Source: JAJYKN01 sp035516155
Lineage (GTDB): Bacteria > Nitrospirota > UBA9217
NCBI GenBank assembly: GCA_035516155.1
Contig: DATJAP010000044.1
Location: forward strand, 62,001 to 126,000
Length of the DNA: 64,000 bases
Reading direction: 5' to 3'
Shown here: in pieces, positions 32,381 to 41,744 of the stretch
Numbering within the stretch: position 1 is the stretch's first letter
Layout of the letters: each line of letters starts with the position of its first letter
Notes under the pieces: model-generated
What the model saw: only the letters and a program-made list of their open reading frames with translations
Told to the model about the DNA's origin: nothing
The model's database searches: none
Translations under genes and position numbers: made by a program

Positions 32381-33552
32381 GTTCAACTATCGACGCAACG
32401 ACGACAGCTGATGCCCCCGCTCCCAAAGTGAAGAAATCAGTAGCCCTATCCGGCGTAATCGCCGGCAATTCGTCGGTCTGCACCGTGGGACGGACCGGGA
32501 ATGACCTTCACTACCGGGGGTACGACATTATCGAGCTTGCGAAGAAATCAACTTTCGAGGAAACAGCCTATCTTCTGGTTCACGGCGATCTTCCGACTGA
32601 GCCGCAGTTAAAGGACTACAAAAAGAAGTTGAATAAGCTGCGCGGCATCCCCGCGCAGGTGAAGGAGGTCCTGGAACAGATTCCCGCTGCCGCCCATCCC
32701 ATGGATGTGATGCGGACCGCCTGTGCCTACCTCGGAACGGTCCTGCCGGAGAAGGACGACCAAAACATCCAGGGGGCACGCGACATTATTGACCGTTTAA
32801 TCACTTCGTTCGGCTCTATGCTGCTCTACTGGTGGCATTTCAGCCAGAACGGACACCGCATTGACGTGGAAACGGACGATGACACCGTGGCGGGCCACTT
32901 CCTGCACCTGCTCCACGGAAAGAAACCCTCCTCACTCCATGAACGGGCATTGGATCAGTCCCTCATCCTCTACGCCGAACATGAATTCACGGCATCCACA
33001 TTCACCGCCCGCGTGATCAGCGGAACGCTGTCCGACGTTTATTCGGCCGTAACCGGCGCCATCGGCGCCCTGCGAGGCCCCAAACATGGCGGCGCGAACG
33101 AGGCAGCCCGCGAAATCCAGCGGCGGTACCGCAATCCTGATGAAGCTGAAACCGATATCATGGCGCGGGTAGCCAGAAAAGAGATCGTCATCGGCTTCGG
33201 CCACCCCGTGTACACCGTGAGCGACCCGCGGAATGCCACGATCAAGGCAATCGCAAAGGGGTTGTGCGAGGCAGGCGGCAACATGAACCTCCATCATATC
33301 GCCGACCGGATCGAAATGGTGATGAAACGAGAGAAGAACATGTTCGCGAACCTGGATTGGTACTCGGCGGTGACCTATCACATGCTCGGGGTGCCCACGT
33401 CCCTTTTCACCCCGATCTTCGTAATTTCCCGCACCTCAGGCTGGGGCGCGCATATCATTGAACAACGCATGGACAACAAGATAATCCGGCCATCGGCGAA
33501 CTACACCGGGCCTGATGACCGGGCGTACGTGCCGATGAAGGAACGGGAGTGA
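32377..33552 (+). CDS. prpC: 2-Methylcitrate synthase / citrate synthase
   Basis: The 391-residue enzyme condenses propionyl-CoA (or acetyl-CoA) with oxaloacetate. The N-terminus 'GVIAGNSSVCTVGRTGNDLH' and 'YRGYDIIELAKKSTFEETAY' is typical of PrpC. Catalytic residues lie in 'LYAEHEFTASTFTARVISGT' (first His), 'LRGPKHGGANEAA' (second His) and 'FTPIFVISRTSGWGAHIIEQ' (third region). GGAGG precedes the ATG at good spacing. Dual use as a general citrate synthase is possible, but the operon with prpB and prpD favours propionate metabolism. Confidence 0.95.
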   Translation: MSSTIDATTTADAPAPKVKKSVALSGVIAGNSSVCTVGRTGNDLHYRGYDIIELAKKSTFEETAYLLVHGDLPTEPQLKDYKKKLNKLRGIPAQVKEVLEQIPAAAHPMDVMRTACAYLGTVLPEKDDQNIQGARDIIDRLITSFGSMLLYWWHFSQNGHRIDVETDDDTVAGHFLHLLHGKKPSSLHERALDQSLILYAEHEFTASTFTARVISGTLSDVYSAVTGAIGALRGPKHGGANEAAREIQRRYRNPDEAETDIMARVARKEIVIGFGHPVYTVSDPRNATIKAIAKGLCEAGGNMNLHHIADRIEMVMKREKNMFANLDWYSAVTYHMLGVPTSLFTPIFVISRTSGWGAHIIEQRMDNKIIRPSANYTGPDDRAYVPMKERE

Positions 33553-33710
33553 TAATGCAGGGTGAGGAGCAAGGGACAAACAGCAAGGTTTGAACTTCCT
33601 TGTTACATGCCGCTTTCTCTTAGCGCCCTTGTTAGTCGTTGCGTTTAAAAAGTTGACTATCGCATGCCGGTTATTATTCGCCGAACGATCTCCGAAAGGA
33701 AAACCCATCC

Positions 33711-35162
33711 ATGTCTTCTCCTCTTTCCAACGTCCGGCCTGATCCGGACAAGGTCCTTGTGGACATTGCCAACTATGTCCGTGACTATTCCATCACCTCC
33801 AACGAGGCCTTTGATACGGCCAGGCATTGCCTCATCGACACCATCGGCTGCGGCATTGAAGCCCTAGGTTACCCAGCCTGCACCAAGATTCTGGGGCCGA
33901 TCGTACCGGGCACTATTGTGCCAAACGGCGCAAAGGTGCCGGGTACGCAGTTCCAGCTTGACCCGGTCCAAGCTGCCTTCAACATCGGCGCTATGGTGCG
34001 GTGGCTCGATTTCAATGACACCTGGCTTGCTGCGGAATGGGGTCATCCGTCGGACAACCTGGGAGGAATTCTCGCGACCGCGGACTGGCTCTCGCGCACC
34101 CGTGTTGCGAACGGGAACCCCCCGCTCGTGATGAGGACCGTGCTCGAGGGCATGATCAAGGCCCACGAAATCCAGGGTGTCATCGCCCTGGAAAATGCAT
34201 TCAACCGCGTGGGCCTCGACCATGTTGTTCTGGTGAAGGCTGCATCCGCCGCCGTATGCGCCTGGCTCATGGGTGGGACTCAGGAGGAAATAATTAACGC
34301 TGTATCCCAGGCCTTTGTGGACGGCCAGTCCCTGCGAACCTACCGCCACGTGCCGAACACGGGATCGCGAAAATCCTGGGCAGCGGGCGACGCAACAAGC
34401 CGGGCAGTTCGCCTTGCCCTCTTCTCCCTCAAGGGAGAGATGGGCATCCCGACCGTGCTCACGGCAAAAGACTGGGGCTTTTACGATGTGCTCTTCAAGG
34501 GCAAGGAATTCAAATTCCAACGGCCCTATGGATCGTATGTGATGGAACAGGTGCTGTTCAAGATCTCTTTTCCTGCCGAGTTTCACTCCCAGACCGCGGT
34601 CGAGTGCGCCATGACTCTGCATCAAAAGCTGGAGCGCATGGGCAAGACGAGCGATAATATTAAGAAAATCAATATCCGCACCCACGAAGCAGCACTCCGC
34701 ATCATCGATAAAAAAGGCCCCTTGAATAATCCCGCTGACCGCGATCATTGCATCCAGTATATGGTCGCAGTGCCGCTCATCTTCGGACGTCTCACGGCAG
34801 CTGATTATGAGGACGACATCGCATCCGATCCGCGCATCGATGCGTTGAGAGAAAAAATTGTCTGCCTCGAGGATCCGCAGTTCACGAAGGATTACCACGA
34901 CCCTGAAAAACGATCCATTGCCAATGGTTTGACCGTGGAATTGAACGACGGCACGAAGCTTCCGGAAGTCCTGGTCGAGTACCCCATCGGCCACCGCCGC
35001 CGGCGCAAGGAAGGCATGCCGCTGCTGATTGAAAAGTTCAAGACCAATCTGGCCCGCCGTTTCCCGGCAAAGCAACAGAAGACGATACTCGATGCGAGTC
35101 TCGACCATCGGGCGCTGGAAACCCTGCCGGTGAATGAATATGTTGATCTGTTTGTGATATGA
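33711..35162 (+). CDS. prpD: 2-Methylcitrate dehydratase (MmgE/PrpD family)
   Basis: A 483-residue member of the MmgE/PrpD family, which dehydrates 2-methylcitrate to 2-methyl-cis-aconitate without an iron-sulfur cluster. Family sequence is clear: 'DTIGCGIEALGYPACTKILG', 'AAFNIGAMVRWLDFNDTWLA', 'EWGHPSDNLGGILATADW', 'SWAAGDATSRAVRLALFSLK' and 'FPAEFHSQTAVECAMTLHQK'. AAAGGAAAA lies upstream of the ATG. It follows prpC by 158 bp. Rehydration to methylisocitrate would need an aconitase-type enzyme, which is not in the window. Confidence 0.95.
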   Translation: MSSPLSNVRPDPDKVLVDIANYVRDYSITSNEAFDTARHCLIDTIGCGIEALGYPACTKILGPIVPGTIVPNGAKVPGTQFQLDPVQAAFNIGAMVRWLDFNDTWLAAEWGHPSDNLGGILATADWLSRTRVANGNPPLVMRTVLEGMIKAHEIQGVIALENAFNRVGLDHVVLVKAASAAVCAWLMGGTQEEIINAVSQAFVDGQSLRTYRHVPNTGSRKSWAAGDATSRAVRLALFSLKGEMGIPTVLTAKDWGFYDVLFKGKEFKFQRPYGSYVMEQVLFKISFPAEFHSQTAVECAMTLHQKLERMGKTSDNIKKINIRTHEAALRIIDKKGPLNNPADRDHCIQYMVAVPLIFGRLTAADYEDDIASDPRIDALREKIVCLEDPQFTKDYHDPEKRSIANGLTVELNDGTKLPEVLVEYPIGHRRRRKEGMPLLIEKFKTNLARRFPAKQQKTILDASLDHRALETLPVNEYVDLFVI

Positions 35163-35242
35163 CGGCGTGAACGGCGTGACCGACAACGCAAGTCATCGCC
35201 TTTGAACGGGGAGACAATCCACGCTCTTTGCAGAATAAGGAA

Positions 35243-35818
35243 TCATTGATCGGAGAGGGCTTGAGCCGCTATCTGTTCGAGCGAAATCCCGAATTCGTCG
35301 TTCAACTGACCGAGAAATGTCCTCGATATTTCAGCCGCGCGTTCGAACCGCTGAAGGAATCCTTCGTTCCCCTGATACCGTGCCGAGATCGACGTGAAAC
35401 GGCGTTCCAGCGTCGTCGGTCTGTCGAACTCAACCATGCCATCAATCAGAGGCACAAGGCGCTGCTCAAGGGTGGCAGGGATGAAGTCCTGATCGGGCAG
35501 ACCATGCAGGACAGCCTCGGCTGCCGGCATGCCGCAAAGCACATGAGAGGCGCAAATAAAAGCCTCACGGCAATGACCAAGCCCCACCAGGAGACGGTAA
35601 CCTTCAACGCCGTGCAGAATGGGATCATGCGTCTTGTACCTCCCGATATCATGCAGGAGCGCTCCTACCTTGAGGTAGTTGGTATCGATGCCACTCTTCG
35701 GCGCTATAATCTCCGCCATGCTCGCTGCAACCCGGGAAACCGCAATACAATGCCTGATCCAAGCAGCCTGGTTGCCGTATTGATAGAGCAGCCTTAACGC
35801 ATCATCGTAGGAAAGCAT
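35243..35818 (-). CDS. HD-domain phosphohydrolase
   Basis: About 191 residues. The HD signature is present: His in 'AAWIRHCIAVSRVAASM', HD in 'VGALLHDIGRYKTHDPILHG', and a later 'ALLVDGMVEFD-like' Asp in 'LVPLIDGMVEFDRPTTLERR'. This resembles archaeal/bacterial 'TIGR00295-type' HD proteins that act on nucleotides or tRNA-derived ends; the substrate is unknown. ATG 35818 (MLSYDDALRLLYQYG) is preferred over the frame start at 35863, which adds a basic non-family extension. It is convergent with prpD. Confidence 0.85.
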   Translation of the reverse strand: MLSYDDALRLLYQYGNQAAWIRHCIAVSRVAASMAEIIAPKSGIDTNYLKVGALLHDIGRYKTHDPILHGVEGYRLLVGLGHCREAFICASHVLCGMPAAEAVLHGLPDQDFIPATLEQRLVPLIDGMVEFDRPTTLERRFTSISARYQGNEGFLQRFERAAEISRTFLGQLNDEFGISLEQIAAQALSDQ

Positions 35819-36132
35819 AATCTTTCTCTTCTTCGGTCCTGAATGCTCGGCTTGTCGGCTCAAAGCAGGGGTAAGTCCCCCGAACAGGCAAAATGAGGCA
35901 TATTCCTGTTTTTCACGAAATCAGCCATTTTGCCTTTTTGCCGACCTCTTCTGGCATGCCTTTGATCCATTGGCTCTTTTATTTGCATAACCGAACCAAA
36001 GAGGACAAACCTCATATAACCAGAATTACGTCTAAAGTACCTTAACCGACTTTTTTGGGGACAAATATTGTCAAGAAAGATAAATATATTTCATAAAAAT
36101 CAATATGTTATTTACATAAGACAAAACAATCC

Positions 36133-36161
36133 TTGACATTGTTCACAAAATGTGCAATTAT
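36133..36161 (+). promoter_or_regulatory. Strong sigma-70-type promoter
   Basis: TTGACA at 36133-36138, a 17-base spacer and AATTAT at 36156-36161, in an AT-rich setting. The spacer holds an imperfect dyad (TTGTTCACA...TGTGCAA) that could bind a repressor. Confidence 0.55.
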
Positions 36162-36186
36162 ATTATATAAAATAAAAAATGATCAT

Positions 36187-36217
36187 GCCGCAAAGTAGAC
36201 ATCTTTGTGGCTTTTTT
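36187..36217 (+). terminator. Terminator-like hairpin in the leader of the next gene
   Basis: GCCGCAAAG (36187-36195) pairs with CTTTGTGGC (36203-36211), nine pairs with one GU, followed by six T. It lies only 25 bases after the promoter and 30 before the coding start. That makes it an attenuator or the end of a short RNA of about 50 bases. Confidence 0.6.
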
Positions 36218-36246
36218 ATTTAATTTCAATAATTTAGGATGGAAAC

Positions 36247-36642
36247 ATGCCCAGCAATCAAAATTATAAGGAAAAAATGGAAATCAAAAAAAATGCCATT
36301 CTAGCCTCTGGCCGGGTTTCCGAACGCCTTCCGGATGTCGCAAGTATTGTATTCCGTATGACCTATTATCAGCGAGCCGCTGGGCCGGTCCTGATGACCC
36401 GGACGGTCAACTTCGTTCCCACCGATTATGCCTGCTTTCACTTGGATTGTACGAGGGAAGAATGCACGAACGGCGGATTTGATCTCGCCCCCGTTGTAGC
36501 CAACTTGGTAAAGAGACGCAAGAAGTCAGTCAAAGGAAACCTTTCGTGCCGGGGGAAAAGCGAATCCCTCCGCTTCGGCCACGCAAGCATCGCCTACGAA
36601 GTAAGTATAGAGTACAATAAACGGAGCAAATCCTCAAGATAA
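36247..36642 (+). CDS. Conserved-type hypothetical protein with Cys motif, 131 residues
   Basis: The protein has 'ASIVFRMTYYQRAAGPVLMT', a Cys cluster 'ACFHLDCTREECTNGGFDLA', 'LVKRRKKSVKGNLSCRGKSE' and 'GHASIAYEVSIEY'. The pattern C-x4-C-x4-C and the later 'LSC-GK' looks like a small zinc- or metal-binding domain that I have seen in proteobacterial hypothetical proteins. No function can be given. It has its own promoter and a terminator-like leader hairpin, suggesting condition-dependent expression. The start ATG lacks a strong ribosome site (GGATGGAAAC). Confidence 0.7.
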   Translation: MPSNQNYKEKMEIKKNAILASGRVSERLPDVASIVFRMTYYQRAAGPVLMTRTVNFVPTDYACFHLDCTREECTNGGFDLAPVVANLVKRRKKSVKGNLSCRGKSESLRFGHASIAYEVSIEYNKRSKSSR

Positions 36643-36730
36643 TAGTAAACGCATCATAGTTTCACCACACACTTTGCCGTTCGATCGCCAGGACGTCTTC
36701 TCAGGGTTCTCCACAGGTGTAGGATACTCC

Positions 36731-38788
36731 TTAGCTCCGCACGTTGAGACCATTCTCCATCCCGGTGCTTTTCGCTTTCTCAATCACAAACAACAACTGG
36801 CCTTCCTGTACCGTATCGTTGAGCTTGATGCAGACCTCGACGATCTGTCCGTCCATGGGCGCGAGAATCGCGTTCTCCATCTTCATGGCCTCAAGGTTTG
36901 CTATTTCCTCCCCTTTGTGGACAATGTCGCCGAGCTTGAGCACACCTCTCGCGGGATTTCCCGTACGCCAAATATTGCCGTTAATCGGAGCACCGATATC
37001 GTTCGGTCCCTTTGCCATCCTGATCTCGGTTTTTTTGGCTCTCGGGGTCATTACGGTGTAGACCCTCGTTTTGTTGTTCACGCGCATCACGACATGAACG
37101 ACACCTTCATGCTCCGCGCCGATCGATACCAGCTCGATGGAATAGGGTTTGCCCCAGAGCTCGAAATCCACCTTCTCCCCGGGCTTGGTCAGACCTTTTC
37201 GCCAGACATCCGTGGGAAGCACGAGCGGCGCCTCGCCGAATGTCCCCCGAAACTCGATGAATTCAAGTGCGTCCTTCGGGTGCATGAGATAAAGAATAAA
37301 TTCCTCTTCCGTTGCCGCCCGCCCCAGCTTGTCGTGGAGTTCCCTGCGCAGCTTTTCGAGGTCGTCGTCGGGCACCGAATCGAGCGGTGACAGCTCTTTT
37401 CGCTCCGCGATTTTATCCTTCCCTTCGTCACCAAACGTGCTGAGGTATATCCATTCCGCAGGCCAGCCGACAGGGAGCTTTCCGTAGTTCCCGAGCAGCA
37501 GGTTTTTAAAATCACCGGGCGCATTGCGGAACAGCTCAAGTAATTCTTCCTGCTCCTGGGGGGTCATCGCCGCATAGTCCTGTGATTTTTTCTTCACGAA
37601 CTTCGTCAGGAGATCAATGACGTGCGCTACCCCGGCATCACCGCGCTCTTTCGCGTACCGGTTCACAATGCCGCTGCAGGTAACCCAGGTGATCTGCGAC
37701 CCGGGAGTTACGTCGAAATATTTTACGATCCTGTTGTAGAGAGACATGACCTTGAGGATCGCGGGCATGAGATGGAGGAACTCGCCTTTATCTGCCTGCT
37801 CAAAGGAACTGGGGAAAGCGCCACCCGGCATGCGGTGACTCGTCACCGTGTGGTCGAGGCCTTTGAATGGCGACTCCGCCCAGTCGTAATGGCCGATCCA
37901 CTCTCTGACCTTTCGCACCGCTGCTTCCGCTTCCGGCCTGCTGAGATGCACAGGGATTCCCGACTCCTCAAAAATCGCCTGCACCGCGAGAATGGGCGAA
38001 TGCCCGTAAAACCGGACGAGCGAGTCTTCCTCCACATCGAAGATCGTCGCGCCAGCCTTTGCCGCCGCCAGGAATGCGGGGATCGCGAGCCCATCGGTGA
38101 TATGGCGGTGATAGTTGATCACCAACTTCGGATAGGCCTGCTTGACGGCATCGATAAGATTGCCGATGCGGCTCACATCGCCAACGCCCGCCATATCCTT
38201 GATGCACAGCACGATCTCCTCAATCCCTGCGCAGAGAGCCACTATCTCGCGGACAACGCCGAGATAATACGCATTCGTGGCCCAGTCAGCAACAGTAAAC
38301 GATATGGTCGGCTCAAACAGCCTTCCCCGTTTCATGACCACTTCGGCGACGGCATGCATGTTCCGCACATCGTTCAGGAAGGAAAAGCACCTCCACACGT
38401 CGATGTCCACCCGGGACACGGCCTGCTCGATTACATTCCTGGGATAAGGCCGGTACCCCCAGAGGTTCGTTTCGCGGATGAGGGTCTGCTGCAGCACATT
38501 CGGCATAAGTTCTCTGAGGATGGCGACCTCTTCGAAGGGACTTTCCCGTCTGTTCATGATCCCCACGTGCCAACGCGCACCGCCGTGAGTCTCGGCGCTA
38601 AACAGTCCCATGGCATTGTAATACGGCGCAAGGGTCTTCAGATCATAGATGCGGTGGCGGTTCTTAAAATCCGACTGACCCGCATCCCGCATCCCCACCG
38701 AGGTGAGGCAAACGCCTTTCAGTGAGCGCACGGCGCTCACGATCTGCTTCGGCGACATGCCGGGTTTGACGAATATTGCGTCTGTCAT
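36731..38788 (-). CDS. pycB: Pyruvate carboxylase subunit B (carboxyltransferase + biotin carrier)
   Basis: A 685-residue biotin enzyme subunit that moves CO2 from carboxybiotin to pyruvate, giving oxaloacetate. Domains: HMGL-like carboxyltransferase barrel to about residue 300 ('VGMRDAGQSDFKNRHRIYDL', 'VLCIKDMAGVGDVSRI' with the carboxylated Lys, 'NYHRHITDGLAIPAFLAA' metal His pair), the conserved carboxylase region, and a C-terminal biotinyl domain with 'ANLEAMKMENAI'. The first motif differs from the usual RDAHQS. A decarboxylase or other acyl-CoA role cannot be excluded, but there is no membrane subunit nearby. GGGAGA precedes the ATG. It follows pycA by 149 bp. Confidence 0.9.
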   Translation of the reverse strand: MTDAIFVKPGMSPKQIVSAVRSLKGVCLTSVGMRDAGQSDFKNRHRIYDLKTLAPYYNAMGLFSAETHGGARWHVGIMNRRESPFEEVAILRELMPNVLQQTLIRETNLWGYRPYPRNVIEQAVSRVDIDVWRCFSFLNDVRNMHAVAEVVMKRGRLFEPTISFTVADWATNAYYLGVVREIVALCAGIEEIVLCIKDMAGVGDVSRIGNLIDAVKQAYPKLVINYHRHITDGLAIPAFLAAAKAGATIFDVEEDSLVRFYGHSPILAVQAIFEESGIPVHLSRPEAEAAVRKVREWIGHYDWAESPFKGLDHTVTSHRMPGGAFPSSFEQADKGEFLHLMPAILKVMSLYNRIVKYFDVTPGSQITWVTCSGIVNRYAKERGDAGVAHVIDLLTKFVKKKSQDYAAMTPQEQEELLELFRNAPGDFKNLLLGNYGKLPVGWPAEWIYLSTFGDEGKDKIAERKELSPLDSVPDDDLEKLRRELHDKLGRAATEEEFILYLMHPKDALEFIEFRGTFGEAPLVLPTDVWRKGLTKPGEKVDFELWGKPYSIELVSIGAEHEGVVHVVMRVNNKTRVYTVMTPRAKKTEIRMAKGPNDIGAPINGNIWRTGNPARGVLKLGDIVHKGEEIANLEAMKMENAILAPMDGQIVEVCIKLNDTVQEGQLLFVIEKAKSTGMENGLNVRS

Positions 38789-38937
38789 AATTCTCCCAAT
38801 TCAGCAATAGATAAAACCTCTGGAACCGCCACGGTTCAGAGAGAGCGGGAAGTGTTTTTACGTTTCTTAACAATAAATATGAGATGACATTCTTGACAGC
38901 TTTGGCATCATTGCGGGAAATTTACCTGCCCGTTTTG

Positions 38938-40389
38938 CTACATCCACTTCTGTGGGCCTAGGGCTGACATTTCCGCCACGTACCGGGCTATCTTGAGCAC
39001 TTCGTCCTCGCTGTCCTTTTCCTGGAACATGGATATTAGCTCGCCCATGCGCTCTTCAATAAAACGAGTCGAAAATTCTCCGGCAACGAACGCGGGATGA
39101 CGAATAATGCTGAGCAGGAGCGGAGCCAGTGTCTTCACTCCTTCTACCCGCAGGTTTCTGCTGATCGAGCGGTCCATGGCCCTCACCGCATCCTCGCGGT
39201 CCGCACCCGCGGTCATCAGCAGCATGAACAGGGAGTCGTAATAGGGGGGAATGTCTCCGCCTTCGTAAATGCCCGATGCGACCCGGACGCCCGGTCCCAT
39301 CGGCACTTGGAGCCTCGTTACCTTCCCGAAAGAGGGGCTGAAGGTCTTCGGGTCCTCAGCGTTCATGCGGACCTCCAGCGCCCACCGGTTCGGACGAATG
39401 TCGGACTGTTTGAAGGGGAGCTTCTTGCCCGTCACCACCTCGAGCATGATGCCAACGATGTCCAGGCCCGTGATCAGTTCCGTGATGCCATGCTCCACCT
39501 GCAGCCGTGTGTTCACTTCTAAAAAATAGAATTTTCGCGTTAATGAGTCGAAAATGAACTCAACAGTGCCCGCCGTGGTATAGCCGATCTCGCGCATCAG
39601 GCGCGTTGCTGTGAAACAGATCTCCTGCCGCAAGCCGTCGTCCAGTGTGGGCGAAGGTGCTTCTTCGATGATCTTCTGGTTTCGACGCTGGATGGTGCAT
39701 TCCCGTTCATAGAGATGGACGACGTTGCCCTGCTCATCGGCAACGATCTGAACCTCAATGTGCCTGCCCCGTTCAATATATTTCTCAACAAGGATCGTTT
39801 CGTCGCCGAAGGCCTTTTTGGCCTCGGACCGTGCCTGTGCCAGGCCCTGCGCCATCTGTTCATCGTTCTCGATCTTCACCATACCCTTGCCGCCGCCGCC
39901 CGCAGCGGCCTTGATCATTATGGGAAAGGCTACCTTTTCGTCGCGCATCCACTTTTTTATCTGCTCGATACCCGTTACATTGCTGATGCCCGGGATGGTG
40001 GGAACATTGGCTTTCTGGGCCAGAACCTTTGCCTGGATCTTGTCCCCCATCATCCTGATGACTTTCGGAGACGGTCCGACCCAGATCAGGCCCGCATCGA
40101 TCACTTTCTGGGCGAATACTTCGTTCTCCGCCAGGAAGCCCCATCCCGGGTGGATTGCGTTGGACCCGCTTCGGATTGCGGCATCGATCATTTTATCCAT
40201 GTTGAGGTAGGACTCGACTGGCGGAGCCTCCCCAATGTGCACTGCTGTGTCGGCCATGAACACATGGTGCGCAAGACGGTCGGGAGTGCTGTAGACAGCG
40301 GTTGTCGGTATCTTCCGGTCTCTGCAGGTGTGCATGATCCGGACCGCCGGCACGCCCCGATTTGCGATTAGCAACTTCTGAATCATCAT
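38938..40389 (-). CDS. pycA: Pyruvate carboxylase subunit A (biotin carboxylase)
   Basis: About 483 residues. It carboxylates biotin on subunit B using ATP and bicarbonate. Motifs: 'AIHPGWGFLAENEVFAQ', glycine-rich ATP loop 'MIKAAAGGGGKGMVKI', 'EKYIERGRHIEVQIVADEQG', and 'VNTRLQVEHGITELITGLDI'. The N-terminal signature reads 'ANRGVPAVRIMHTCRD' where most family members have ANRGEIA, a noteworthy change. The start at 40389 (MMIQKLLIANRG) fits the family; the frame extends to 40500 but the extra 37 residues are unlike any biotin carboxylase. It is co-directional with pycB. Confidence 0.9.
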   Translation of the reverse strand: MMIQKLLIANRGVPAVRIMHTCRDRKIPTTAVYSTPDRLAHHVFMADTAVHIGEAPPVESYLNMDKMIDAAIRSGSNAIHPGWGFLAENEVFAQKVIDAGLIWVGPSPKVIRMMGDKIQAKVLAQKANVPTIPGISNVTGIEQIKKWMRDEKVAFPIMIKAAAGGGGKGMVKIENDEQMAQGLAQARSEAKKAFGDETILVEKYIERGRHIEVQIVADEQGNVVHLYERECTIQRRNQKIIEEAPSPTLDDGLRQEICFTATRLMREIGYTTAGTVEFIFDSLTRKFYFLEVNTRLQVEHGITELITGLDIVGIMLEVVTGKKLPFKQSDIRPNRWALEVRMNAEDPKTFSPSFGKVTRLQVPMGPGVRVASGIYEGGDIPPYYDSLFMLLMTAGADREDAVRAMDRSISRNLRVEGVKTLAPLLLSIIRHPAFVAGEFSTRFIEERMGELISMFQEKDSEDEVLKIARYVAEMSALGPQKWM

Positions 40390-40607
40390 GCTTATGGAGA
40401 ACCCTTTCCCGAAGCGGCATTTCCGCCGCTTCGTAAAGACTGAATTTTTTCCCAAAACGCTGAATTTGTCAAGCATTCTTTTTCCCGATTCTTTGAGCAT
40501 TGCCGCTTGACTTTCAGCGCCCTATTCCTTATTCTCAGAGAAGAAATGCTTCTTTCATTGACACACCTGACTACAACACTTCCCCGGGGATGCGGCCCCA
40601 AGGAGAG

Positions 40608-41744
40608 ATGCAGTTTTTGCTCCCGCTCATCGGAAAATATATATTCCTCGTCGGTTTCCTATCCCTTCTCTGCCAACCGATGGCCGCGCTGTTCTTCCGG
40701 ACAACAGGCACAGGCATAGCCGATGCAGGCTCCTGCCTCACGAGCACGGTCTGGGCCGATGAAGTCGATTCCAAAACCACTTTGCCGGTGCAACCCACAG
40801 CAGCCACGGCGCCGACCACAACGGCTGCACTCACGACCGCAGCAACGATCTCCACTGCTCCAACGGGAACAAACAAGCCTCGCTCCGGTTTCTTTGATTT
40901 GCTGCACGGCGAGCTGTCGCAGCAGCTCGTGGATGCCGCCGCGTGGATGGATTCCTTTTTCGCAGACACCAGCTATGTGAAAGAGGAGAACCACTCCTAT
41001 GTCAAGGTCCGGTATGATATATTCAAGGAGGAACGGGCCAAGATGACCTTTGACCCTGCCTTTGATCTGCGTCTGGCTCTCCCGGAGTTGGAGCGTAAAA
41101 CGCACCTTGTTTTTTCATCAGAGCCGGCCCAGCCCGTCAACAACGTCAATGCGCCAGTGCAAACTGCGAGCGAACGCTTCGGGCAAACGGATCAGCGGAC
41201 GCTTACGACAGCCATCCATTATTTTTTTCGGGATACCGAGCAGGAAAGCTTCTTTTTAAGGACGGGGATACAGTTCAGCAGATTATCGCCCGTCATTGTC
41301 CTGGAGCCGCGGTATCGGGTGCTCTTTCCCTACACGAATTGGAATATCCGGTTTACGCAGGACGTCCTCTGGCGGTCGGACACGAGCTGGCAGACGGACA
41401 CGCGGTTTGATTTTGAGCGGCTTCTCCCTTCTTCCCTTTTTTTCCGAACGAGTCTTGACGGGCTCTGGGCCGCGCAGGTAAAAGGTTATGTTTACAGTCT
41501 CAGCTACTTGCTGCGGCAGCCCCTTGCGCCGACTTATGCCTTGGATTACGAATGGATCAACACCTACCAGACAAGGCCAGAGGGCGAGCTGACAGAAATT
41601 GATTTCCGCGTCCGGTATCGGCACAGTTTCTGGCGGGAGTGGCTGTTTTTCGAAATTTCTCCCCAAGCCCGGCTCCCCCGAACGTCAAACTTCCATCTTC
41701 TGCCCGGTATTTTGTTCCGGCTTGAAATGTTTTTCGGCGGGTAA
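40608..41744 (+). CDS. Predicted secreted, outer-membrane beta-barrel-like protein
   Basis: About 378 residues. The ATG 40608 follows AAGGAGAG and begins a signal peptide (MQFLLPLIGKYIFLVGFLSL). A Thr/Ala/Pro-rich linker spans about residues 50-85. From about residue 110 the sequence alternates aromatic and polar residues in short strands ('EDNHSYVKVRYDIF'-like, 'FLRTGIQFSRLSPVIVLEPR', 'NIRFTQDVLWRSDTSWQTD') and ends in 'FRLEMFFGG', compatible with an outer-membrane barrel. No family is recognised. It is divergent from pycA, sharing a short upstream region. Confidence 0.6.
   Translation: MQFLLPLIGKYIFLVGFLSLLCQPMAALFFRTTGTGIADAGSCLTSTVWADEVDSKTTLPVQPTAATAPTTTAALTTAATISTAPTGTNKPRSGFFDLLHGELSQQLVDAAAWMDSFFADTSYVKEENHSYVKVRYDIFKEERAKMTFDPAFDLRLALPELERKTHLVFSSEPAQPVNNVNAPVQTASERFGQTDQRTLTTAIHYFFRDTEQESFFLRTGIQFSRLSPVIVLEPRYRVLFPYTNWNIRFTQDVLWRSDTSWQTDTRFDFERLLPSSLFFRTSLDGLWAAQVKGYVYSLSYLLRQPLAPTYALDYEWINTYQTRPEGELTEIDFRVRYRHSFWREWLFFEISPQARLPRTSNFHLLPGILFRLEMFFGG

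Noticed and set aside
33864..35186. 440-codon open frame on the minus strand opposite prpD
   Set aside because: It is antisense to a full-length, well-conserved PrpD and has no recognisable domain or ribosome site.
37622..38725. 367-codon plus frame opposite pycB
   Set aside because: Antisense shadow of a GC-rich real gene.
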